Source: Acidobacteriota bacterium
GTDB taxonomy: Bacteria; Acidobacteriota; Aminicenantia; UBA2199
Assembly (NCBI GenBank): GCA_021817755.1
Contig: JAKAGC010000281.1
Location: 1-5,980, forward strand
DNA: 5,980 bases
Direction of reading: 5' to 3'
Shown here: positions 1-5,457 of the stretch, one piece after another
Numbering within the stretch: the stretch's first letter is position 1
Layout of the letters: each line of letters opens with the position of its first letter
Program-made: the position numbers and the translations under genes
Notes under the pieces: generated by a model
Database searches by the model: none
What the model saw: the letters and a program-made list of their open reading frames with translations, nothing else
What the model was told of the DNA's origin: nothing

Positions 1-1
1 G

Positions 2-949
2 TTTCACAGCACTTATGCGCTTGCGATTGGAATAGGGGTTATGTGGCTCGGTTCACGGAATTTCCATTTTATCCGTCTCGCAGTATGGGAAATTTCATTT
101 ATATGGCTTTCCAGTCTCGCAATCCCTGTAATATTTAACAGGATGAATTTAACTTCAAAGTGGAAACAACGAATTCGCTTGCTTATAAACTATTTTAACC
201 GGAATTTCTATCAACAGCTTCTTTTTTTTGTATTACCCATTTACTATATGAGTACAACCATCACTTCGTTGAATGTATTCTTTATCATTCTTGTAGCAAT
301 TTCCGCCATTCTCTCCACAATGGATATCGTGTATGACCGGTTTATTTCCGTGAAAGCATTTATTATGTCGCTTTTTTTCGCTTTTAATCTATTTGCCTGT
401 ATAAATGTTATGCTTCCCATACTCTGGGGCGTACGAGTCGTTCACGCAGTAAGAATAAGTGCAATTTTTGCTTTTTTAGGATTTGCTACCTTTATCTTTA
501 AACTCTCGGAAATCGATAAGAAGAAAAAGAAATTAATCATCTATGCATCGCTTATTATGTTCTTCATTCTTTCTGAATTTGGACGTTCATTTATTCCACC
601 CGCTCCACTAAAACTCGATAAAATGGAATTCGGTCTCGGAATGGATAAAAAACGGCTTCAAATTCTCTCTCCCATTGAAACCCTTCCGCAGGGAAGAAAT
701 AGGATTTACGCAATAGCGCACATTAAAGCTCCTTTGAAATTAAAAGAGCAAGTCCGGGTCTGTTGGTATTTAAACGGGAAACAGATTCTTTCAACCACTC
801 ATCACCAGATTGAGGGAAAAGGAGAAAAAGGTGGATTCCGGTTGTGGACTTATTTCACATTGAAAAAAGTAGGGGAGGGAACTGTTTTGATGGTTTCAGC
901 AGAGACGCAAGGCGATCAGCTTATCGGGCGTTCTCGCATCTCTTTTTAA
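2..949 (+). CDS. Polytopic membrane protein with DUF2914-like C-terminal domain (DUF5924-like), 5' partial
   Basis: The frame is open from base 2. The 13 codons before the first ATG (41) encode hydrophobic sequence of the same kind (HSTYALAIGIGV), so the gene probably starts outside the window and ATG 41 is likely internal. The visible part is 315 residues. Counting from ATG 41, hydrophobic segments lie at about residues 13-32, 60-98 (long enough for two passes), 106-131, 137-153 and 162-184, with positively charged stretches such as DKKKKK between them. A soluble C-terminal domain of roughly 110 residues follows, carrying the pattern VCWYLNGK, then LWTYFTLKK, then a VSAET strand and a final SRISF. 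This W-x-x-NG, W-T/S, short beta-strand layout resembles the DUF2914 domain, which in DUF5924 proteins follows several membrane helices. The family match is from memory of the pattern and the function is unknown. The stop (TAA 947-949) faces the PP-loop gene tail to tail, 12 bp away. Confidence 0.72.
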   Translation, partial: FHSTYALAIGIGVMWLGSRNFHFIRLAVWEISFIWLSSLAIPVIFNRMNLTSKWKQRIRLLINYFNRNFYQQLLFFVLPIYYMSTTITSLNVFFIILVAISAILSTMDIVYDRFISVKAFIMSLFFAFNLFACINVMLPILWGVRVVHAVRISAIFAFLGFATFIFKLSEIDKKKKKLIIYASLIMFFILSEFGRSFIPPAPLKLDKMEFGLGMDKKRLQILSPIETLPQGRNRIYAIAHIKAPLKLKEQVRVCWYLNGKQILSTTHHQIEGKGEKGGFRLWTYFTLKKVGEGTVLMVSAETQGDQLIGRSRISF

Positions 950-961
950 AATCCCAATAAA

Positions 962-2407
962 TTAGTATTCGTTTTCAGTATGTTGTTGAAGTATCGAATA
1001 CAATTTCTGTTGTAAATCTTCCGGAATGGAATCCGCAGGGGAAATCCCAGGATCGAATCGCAATCTCATTACTTCGGGGTGAGGTTCCAGTGTTCTTCCT
1101 TCCAATAATGAGGCAGAAAGCAATTTTTTCTGTGAAAGCATATATAAAATATGATTAACTCCCGCCGATTCCTGGTTAATTCCACGTTTTACCAGACCTT
1201 CAACAGCAAATGGGACCTGGCTTTCTTTATATCCACATTGGCTGGGTTCTATACCGAATACTTTTAGCATCACGATAATACGCCGGCATTTTTCGCAAAC
1301 CCCACACGGATAAATACGGCCACCCTCTCGATGTGCGGCATGACAGGAAACCTGGTGCTCTTGTATATGCGGATACCTTACCGATAAAATCTTCTGGATC
1401 AAAATTTCAGAAAGAGGCCGAAGTATGGAAAATTGACGAATATTCCATTTTTTATCTTCATAATAATGGGTGAGGGCTTCATCGAAATAGAGGCTCTGAT
1501 CAAAAAGTCCATCATAATGTGTAATTCCCTGGTGGTTGCACACACGAGTGGTATCGTATTCGTCGCCGATAATCAAACGTTGTATTCGCCGTTTTCGCAT
1601 TAGCGGAATAACACCGAAAAGAAAAACCGCAACCGTCCACAAACGAATAGGGTATTCATCCGCTCGAAAACGGGCGAAATCTTGCCTTACAAAGGGCAGA
1701 TGTTTAAGCATCCATACAAATACCCGGTCGCAGTTGGTCCAGACGCGACCTGTATTGGGAATATGATCTTTGAAATGACGGTATGCATTAAGTGCAGTAA
1801 ACCAATGTCTACCGGACTCGTTGACATATAACGGATGAGTTTCCAGTCCCATCTCATTGATTAACGAATAACTCAATAAACTATCTTTTCCACCGCTGGA
1901 TAGTATACAATGACGGGCCGCATCCATCTCCCATTGGGGAATGGAATCCGGATCCGAGGAATTTATTTCATCCGGAAATTCCAATGTGGCATTCAAATAA
2001 CTCTCTTTTATTTGAGCTTGTATGTGCGCTGCTTCTCCAATTAGAAAGGGATTATGTTCCAGAAATTTCTTAACATAGATTTCCGTGGCTGTATTATCTG
2101 CCATTGCTGTTAGGAATCGTCGATCCGTTTCATCGAAACGTCCATGAAAAATCATGCGATGGCAAAAGAGGCCATAATTCAGTGCCAATTGGGCACCGAT
2201 AATAGAAGCGAGATTCATGCATACCGGATCATGCCGGTCGAATACTTTTTCTTCATATGTATAAATCAACTCGATTTGATCTTCCTTATCTCCCTGTATG
2301 ATTCGATAAGGCATTTTTAATCGTTTCGATTCGATGATTACAGGGCCGATTTCAAGACGGTCCCATACAACATACGGCGGAGCTTCATTTTTGGTTTCTA
2401 TGGTCAT
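962..2407 (-). CDS. PP-loop (N-type) ATP pyrophosphatase with Cys4 metal site, MurL/QueC-like
   Basis: This 481-residue protein has an N-terminal domain of about 160 residues with no motif I recognise. A textbook PP-loop follows: ILSSGGKDSLLSY, with SGGKDS at residues 171-176, which binds the phosphates of ATP in enzymes that activate a substrate as an adenylate. Further on are LIIGDEYDTT (about 278-287), FSILRPLSEI (326-335) and a Cys cluster C355, C368, C371, C374 (C-x12-C-x2-C-x2-C, within YPCGVCEKCRR). QueC carries a similar zinc site (C-x8-C-x2-C-x2-C). The order 'LRPLSE, then SC, then C-x2-C-x2-C' also recalls MurL, the ATP-dependent epimerase of UDP-MurNAc-L-Ala-L-Glu. It is longer than QueC (about 230 aa) and lacks a queuosine gene neighbourhood, so MurL-like or a new branch is more likely. 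ATG 2407 is preceded by AGAGGA (2418-2423) with a 10-nt spacer, overlapping the stop of the PLP gene. The substrate is unknown and the exact family is an inference. Confidence 0.85.
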   Translation of the reverse strand: MTIETKNEAPPYVVWDRLEIGPVIIESKRLKMPYRIIQGDKEDQIELIYTYEEKVFDRHDPVCMNLASIIGAQLALNYGLFCHRMIFHGRFDETDRRFLTAMADNTATEIYVKKFLEHNPFLIGEAAHIQAQIKESYLNATLEFPDEINSSDPDSIPQWEMDAARHCILSSGGKDSLLSYSLINEMGLETHPLYVNESGRHWFTALNAYRHFKDHIPNTGRVWTNCDRVFVWMLKHLPFVRQDFARFRADEYPIRLWTVAVFLFGVIPLMRKRRIQRLIIGDEYDTTRVCNHQGITHYDGLFDQSLYFDEALTHYYEDKKWNIRQFSILRPLSEILIQKILSVRYPHIQEHQVSCHAAHREGGRIYPCGVCEKCRRIIVMLKVFGIEPSQCGYKESQVPFAVEGLVKRGINQESAGVNHILYMLSQKKLLSASLLEGRTLEPHPEVMRLRFDPGISPADSIPEDLQQKLYSILQQHTENEY

Positions 2408-2422
2408 CCGATGGAATTCCTC

Positions 2423-3541
2423 TTAAGATTTTCTTCCTGTTAGGAGGACGACATAGCGATCATTGGGGAGGGAGTTCCGTTTGTGTTCTTCAGTCAAGGC
2501 GATTAATCCCGCAGTTGAAGCAGGGATAACGCTAAGTCCTTCGCGTTCGCGAATTAAGCGTGCAAAGGAAATCATTTTTTTATCGGAGGCGTTTCCAGCC
2601 CATCCTGAAGTTTCCCGGATAGCATCGAGAATATTATCACCATCGCTGGAATGCCAATTAATTAATGGTTCATTAATTTTTGTTTCGCGTATTTTAGTGG
2701 ATTCCAGGTCGCTACATGTCGATAAACCCGAAAGGAAGGCGTGGATAATCGGATTCTTTTTATAAGAAGAACCGGCTACTATGCGCGGCATACGGGCTGT
2801 TTTACCTCTGCGGTATAGGCTAAGAAAACCCCTATAAACTCCAGCAAGAGTAGTACCGTTAGAAACAGGGGCTGCAACGGCGTAGGGAGCGTCTCTTAAT
2901 TCGTCATAAATTTCATAAGCGATCTGGCCATATCCTTTTAATTGAAGTGCCGTATTATTTCCACCCGGGTTAGCGTCATACACTTCTTCCATCTCAGAAA
3001 ACTTAGAGGAAACTTCAACCGCACGTTCGTAATCTCCGGGGACCCGTCGAATTTCAGCACCAAGGCTAATCATTTCTTTAATTCGGCTTGTATGATAAGA
3101 ATCCGGTATATATATAAAACACTTCAAACCTGCCAGTGAAGCTGCCAGTGCGATCGCAACTCCATAGTTTCCGCAAGTTGCAACCGTGATTGCTTCATAT
3201 CCGCGACGAAGAGCGTCCATCGCTTGTTTAAATGCGATTCGGTCCTTTTGTGTTCCACTGGGGTTGCTTCCTTCAAATTTCAAAAAAATCTGTCTAAATC
3301 CAACCTCGCGCTCGATATTACGTGCCCGAATTAAACTCGTATCACCCACTTGTGAATCGATGATATCTTCATATGCTTCCAATCTCTCCTTTAGAGAGCT
3401 TTCCTTATCCAGAATAATTTCCCGTTGGGGTTGGAGCTCCTGCGATACTTCGGTTACTTCACCCGATGCACCATCTATCAGCTCAAGTCCATTCGTTTCT
3501 CCTTCGAATCCGTTTCCATTTCCGTTTCCATTTCCATTCAT
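2423..3541 (-). CDS. PLP-dependent fold-type II enzyme, threonine synthase / cysteine synthase class
   Basis: The protein has 372 residues. The PLP Schiff-base lysine is K99 in EGSNPSGTQKDRIAF (90-104), matching the NPTGSFKDR / NPTGTQKDR motif of threonine synthase relatives. TCGNYGVAIA (122-131) is the substrate-binding S/T-x-GN-x-G loop, GYGQIAYEI is at 203-211, and APVSNGTTLAGVYRGF (224-239) matches the glycine-rich loop for the cofactor phosphate. Near the C-terminus, PASTAGLIAL and VVLLTGR fit the family's closing motifs. Such enzymes carry out beta- or gamma-elimination or replacement on amino acids. With no threonine-pathway neighbours, threonine synthase proper is not assured. Residues 1-56 are an extra tail that begins with five Asn-Gly repeats and is rich in acidic residues. 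The start is firm: GTGGAGG (3548-3554) lies 6 nt before ATG, and an in-frame TAG sits just upstream. The gene begins 1 nt after the 72-codon ORF and is followed 15 nt later by the PP-loop gene, so the genes are probably co-transcribed. Confidence 0.88.
   Translation of the reverse strand: MNGNGNGNGNGFEGETNGLELIDGASGEVTEVSQELQPQREIILDKESSLKERLEAYEDIIDSQVGDTSLIRARNIEREVGFRQIFLKFEGSNPSGTQKDRIAFKQAMDALRRGYEAITVATCGNYGVAIALAASLAGLKCFIYIPDSYHTSRIKEMISLGAEIRRVPGDYERAVEVSSKFSEMEEVYDANPGGNNTALQLKGYGQIAYEIYDELRDAPYAVAAPVSNGTTLAGVYRGFLSLYRRGKTARMPRIVAGSSYKKNPIIHAFLSGLSTCSDLESTKIRETKINEPLINWHSSDGDNILDAIRETSGWAGNASDKKMISFARLIREREGLSVIPASTAGLIALTEEHKRNSLPNDRYVVLLTGRKS
3509..3538 (-). repeat. Five tandem AAYGGA codon pairs (Asn-Gly repeat) at the PLP enzyme N-terminus
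   Basis: Residues 2-11 of the PLP enzyme are five Asn-Gly pairs. They are encoded by a 6-bp unit, with AATGGA and AACGGA mostly alternating as a 12-bp unit. Because the unit is a multiple of three, slippage would change the tail length but not the reading frame. Confidence 0.9.
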
Positions 3542-3542
3542 A

Positions 3543-3761
3543 TCATGCCTCCACTATTATATGATTAAATTTGTATATGGGTGTATTGTATTTCAAAAAT
3601 GTGAAATTATGCCTCATGTATAACCGGAGACTTTCTGTTGTTACGATTCCCGTTTTAAACGGGAATGTACCTCCAGGGTCCTCATCCTGGTCTTGAAGGC
3701 TCTTTTTTTGGTTGGTAATGCTTCTACTTGGGGGTTTGTCTTCGTTTGAACGATCGGACAT
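3543..3761 (-). CDS. Small ORF of 72 codons, possible second gene of the operon (hypothetical)
   Basis: The ORF lies downstream of the promoter at 3864-3892. Its ATG comes 2 nt after the stop of the 21-codon ORF, and its TGA ends 1 nt before the ATG of the PLP gene, so it bridges the two as a coupled cistron would. The first half is hydrophilic and charged (MSDRSNEDKPPSRS, then QDQDEDPGGTFPFKTG). The last third is AT-rich and looks less like a typical protein (RHNFTFLKYNTPIYKFN). No strong Shine-Dalgarno is seen; a G-rich stretch (AGGGGCGGGG) lies about 10-20 nt upstream, so translation might depend on reinitiation. The ORF contains the 21-bp palindrome at 3646-3666, which argues that some or all of it could be untranslated leader. 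I recognise no family. It may be a small peptide substrate, a regulatory leader or a chance ORF. Confidence 0.38.
   Translation of the reverse strand: MSDRSNEDKPPSRSITNQKKSLQDQDEDPGGTFPFKTGIVTTESLRLYMRHNFTFLKYNTPIYKFNHIIVEA
3646..3666. promoter_or_regulatory. Perfect 10-bp inverted repeat, possible operator or RNA hairpin
   Basis: ATTCCCGTTT (3646-3655) and AAACGGGAAT (3657-3666) are exact reverse complements around a single T. Such a compact palindrome is typical of a dimeric regulator's binding site. In RNA it can form a 7-bp stem (AUUCCCG/CGGGAAU) with a 7-nt loop. It lies inside the 72-codon ORF, 105-125 nt upstream of the PLP start and about 190-210 nt downstream of the predicted transcription start. 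No T run follows, so it is not a terminator. Confidence 0.45.
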
Positions 3762-3763
3762 AG

Positions 3764-3829
3764 TTATGCTACCCCGCCCCTTGCTTGGGTGTTTGCTACA
3801 CTAAAAATTGATTTCTTAATTTTTTTCAT
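3764..3829 (-). CDS. 21-residue peptide ORF, first coding sequence behind the promoter
   Basis: ATG at 3829-3827 is preceded by AGGAAG (3836-3841) with a 6-nt spacer. It lies about 28 nt downstream of the predicted transcription start near 3857. The peptide starts MKKIKKSIF, which is strongly basic, and ends TQARGGVA before TAA (3766-3764). The next ATG follows 2 nt later. The signals are better than for many real genes, so translation is likely if the promoter is active. The peptide has no recognised family. It could be a leader peptide controlling the genes below, or a short precursor peptide (the GG near its end is suggestive at most). It could also be the true N-terminus of the 72-codon product, separated from it by a small indel. 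Confidence 0.45.
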   Translation of the reverse strand: MKKIKKSIFSVANTQARGGVA

Positions 3830-3863
3830 TTATTTCTTCCTATCTAAAATCAATTGTCGCACT

Positions 3864-3892
3864 AATATATATTAAATTTTATTTCCTGTCAA
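3864..3892 (-). promoter_or_regulatory. Sigma70-type promoter for the small-ORF / PLP / PP-loop operon
   Basis: On the minus strand, TTGACA (3892-3887, perfect -35) is separated by exactly 17 nt from TATATT (3869-3864, one mismatch to the -10 consensus). Transcription would start near 3857 and run into the 21-codon ORF. An A/T-only stretch lies immediately upstream (see the UP-like element). Sequence match alone supports this, but the match and spacing are close to ideal. Confidence 0.75.
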
Positions 3893-3916
3893 TACTTTTT
3901 TTTAAATAATAAAAAA
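3893..3916 (-). promoter_or_regulatory. A/T-rich UP-like element upstream of the -35 box
   Basis: Reading on the minus strand, a T6 run (3916-3911), ATTATTT and an A8 tract (3903-3896) sit directly before TTGACA. This placement fits the UP element that contacts the RNA polymerase alpha subunit, so the promoter may be strong. The same T run could also serve as the tail of the hairpin at 3923-3938. Confidence 0.45.
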
Positions 3917-3922
3917 TCTTTA

Positions 3923-3938
3923 CCCCTTTATGAAGGGG
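3923..3938 (-). terminator. Weak candidate terminator: CCCCTT-loop-AAGGGG hairpin
   Basis: CCCCTT (3923-3928) and AAGGGG (3933-3938) form a 6-bp stem with a 4-nt loop. On the minus strand the stem is followed, after a short spacer, by TTTTTTATTATTT. It lies about 300 nt after the permease stop and just upstream of the promoter at 3864-3892, so it could insulate the two units. The spacer between stem and T run is longer than usual. Confidence 0.35.
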
Positions 3939-3980
3939 CGATCGGAGGTCATTTCGAGATCTATTCCTAAAGGAAGAATT

Positions 3981-4082
3981 ATGATAAAGAATCAAAAAAC
4001 CGGGAATTGTTTTAAATTATTATTTGTAGTATTCTCAATAGCTGGAATTTTTTCACATAGAATGATTGCTATCGATTATTAA
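3981..4082 (+). CDS. 33-residue ORF with signal-peptide-like or single-membrane-segment sequence
   Basis: ATG 3981 is preceded by AGGAAG (3971-3976) with a 4-nt spacer. The product begins MIKNQKTGNCFK, basic and polar, followed by the hydrophobic core LLFVVFSIAGIFS and then HRMIAIDY before TAA at 4080-4082. This is the layout of a signal peptide or a tiny membrane protein. The sequence after the stop is AT-rich with no obvious continuation in another frame, so it may be the surviving start of a decayed exported-protein gene, a genuine small membrane protein, or chance. I found no convincing plus-strand promoter. Confidence 0.35.
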   Translation: MIKNQKTGNCFKLLFVVFSIAGIFSHRMIAIDY

Positions 4083-4239
4083 TTATAAAATGAACGTCTT
4101 TCCATCCATCAAGTCAAATCCAAAGCATCAAATATTAAAAATTAATTACAACCTACAACCATTGAAAATAATTTCGCGATGCGCAGAAACCTGATTTAGT
4201 AATTCAAATATCCGCGCACCGCGTAAAATCGATCATAAA
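4083..4239. other. AT-rich intergenic spacer
   Basis: Apart from the hairpin at 4175-4223, I see no gene, promoter or repeat here. No frame continues the 33-codon ORF upstream of it. Confidence 0.5.
4175..4223 (-). terminator. Hairpin downstream of the permease gene, possible transcript 3' end
   Basis: The arms 4175-4187 (CGCGATGCGCAGA) and 4211-4223 (TCCGCGCACCGCG) are complementary over 13 bp except at two positions, with a 23-nt loop. Both exceptions become G-U pairs in minus-strand RNA but A-C mismatches in plus-strand RNA, so the structure favours the minus-strand transcript. It starts 17 nt after the permease stop. The following bases (AAATTATTTTC) are only partly T-rich, so it may be a weak terminator or a 3'-end stabilising stem. 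Confidence 0.45.
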
Positions 4240-5457
4240 TTATTCATATCGAAGTGCATCTATAGGATTCATTTTTGAAGCTTTCATAGCAGGGTAAAAT
4301 CCGAAAAATACACCGACTGCCCCGGAGAAGAAAAAGGCTACAAATACCACAAGAGGATCAACAATAATGGACATGTCGATGAGATTTGCAATGATTTTAC
4401 CTATACCTACACCGGAAAGGATTCCGATTATGCCTCCTAACATACTAAGAATAACTGCTTCTATAAGGAATTGGATTAGAATATCGCCACCACGTGCTCC
4501 GATGGCGAGACGAATTCCGATTTCCCTGGTTCTTTCTGTTACGGAGACAAGCATAATATTCATAATTCCGATACCCCCAACCAGGAGAGATACTCCGGCA
4601 ATCGCACCTAAAACCATGGTCATCATACCGGTAACACTGGTAGCTGTTTCTACGATATCGGTTTGTGAACGAACGACAAAATCATCCTCATCACCAGGTA
4701 GAAGTTTATGGGAAGAACGAAGGATACGTTTGATTTCTTCCTGGGCTGCATCCATTTTTTCAGTAGAAACAGCACTGGTCATAATACTGCTGATGTTTTT
4801 CCCGTCACTCATTCGGTAAAGTACAGTTGTATAGGGCGAGAGGATCACGTCATCCTGATCCTGTCCACCCATACTCTGACCACGTTCTTTTAAAACCCCA
4901 ATGACAAGGAATGGGATATTCCGTATTCGTATACGCTGACCAACCGGATCTTCCACACCGAATAATTCTTTTGCAACAGTAGCACCAAGGACTGCCACTT
5001 TTCTTCGGGATAGGACATCTCTTTGAGAAACAAATTCTCCTTTACTCAATGCCCACTCCCTAATTTCAAGGTAATTGGGGCTTACTCCTTGTACGGAAGT
5101 TGACCAGTTTTTGTCACCTGCGATTACCTGTCCTCCAGCACGAACGACAGGAGAAATATTCTTAAGAAGCATTGCTTCCTGTTGGAGTCGTTTCAAGTCC
5201 TCCAGCGTCAAACTTCGGTGGCTGTCGGCTCCGAAACTGACACCACCGGTCCTACGATGTCCCTGGAATATCATCAATAGATTTGAGCCGAGTCCTGAAA
5301 TCTGTTTTTCGATCGATGCAGATGCACCCTGCCCGATGGATACGAGAGCAATAACAGCTCCAACCCCAATGATAATTCCAAGCACAGTTAATAAGCTTCG
5401 CATCCTGTTTTTCATGATGCTTTTAAGTGCGACTTTTATTAGATTCTTCCATTTCAT
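4240..5457 (-). CDS. MacB/FtsX-type ABC transporter permease
   Basis: The protein is 405 residues, the usual length for a stand-alone MacB-type permease. TM1 (about 21-43) follows the typical opening AL-KSIMKNRMRSLLTVLGIIIGVGAVI. A large extracytoplasmic domain (about 45-275) is followed by TM2 (276-303), the coupling-helix motif TERTREIGIRLAIGA (307-321), TM3 (328-352) and TM4 (366-390). The closing MKASKMNPIDALRYE is the family's standard C-terminus. Members work with a separate ATPase, and often with a periplasmic adaptor (MacA) and outer-membrane TolC, to export peptides, lipoproteins, macrolides or other amphiphiles; the substrate cannot be told from sequence. ATG 5457 overlaps the ATPase stop in TGATG and has GAGGAG 8 nt upstream, so the two are co-transcribed and translationally coupled. 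No anomaly was seen in the reading frame. Confidence 0.93.
   Translation of the reverse strand: MKWKNLIKVALKSIMKNRMRSLLTVLGIIIGVGAVIALVSIGQGASASIEKQISGLGSNLLMIFQGHRRTGGVSFGADSHRSLTLEDLKRLQQEAMLLKNISPVVRAGGQVIAGDKNWSTSVQGVSPNYLEIREWALSKGEFVSQRDVLSRRKVAVLGATVAKELFGVEDPVGQRIRIRNIPFLVIGVLKERGQSMGGQDQDDVILSPYTTVLYRMSDGKNISSIMTSAVSTEKMDAAQEEIKRILRSSHKLLPGDEDDFVVRSQTDIVETATSVTGMMTMVLGAIAGVSLLVGGIGIMNIMLVSVTERTREIGIRLAIGARGGDILIQFLIEAVILSMLGGIIGILSGVGIGKIIANLIDMSIIVDPLVVFVAFFFSGAVGVFFGFYPAMKASKMNPIDALRYE

Noticed and set aside
1536..1766. Plus-strand ORF of 76 codons inside the PP-loop gene
   Set aside because: Basic low-information product antisense to conserved PP-loop protein sequence.
962..2407. 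Assignment as QueC (7-cyano-7-deazaguanine synthase)
   Set aside because: The protein is about twice the length of QueC, the Cys spacing differs (x12 rather than x8 before the cluster), and no queD, queE or queF genes are nearby.
2463..2765. Plus-strand ORF of 100 codons inside the PLP gene
   Set aside because: Antisense to the conserved C-terminal part of the PLP enzyme, with no family resemblance.
3509..3538. Phase-variable switch at the hexanucleotide repeat
   Set aside because: The unit is six bases, so gain or loss of units cannot shift the frame; only the tail length could vary.
3548..3590. TATAAT-like bases just upstream of the PLP gene on the minus strand
   Set aside because: No matching -35 box at 16-18 nt, and a start there would leave the ribosome binding site almost at the 5' end. 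The TTGACA-17-TATATT promoter explains expression better.
3186..3623. Plus-strand ORF of 145 codons opposite the PLP gene start
   Set aside because: It is antisense to the well-supported PLP enzyme, and its Pro-Phe repeats are just the complement of the Asn-Gly repeat. No ribosome binding site was seen.
4367..4819. Plus-strand ORF of 150 codons within the permease gene
   Set aside because: It is the complement of the permease coding sequence; its composition is an artefact of that frame.
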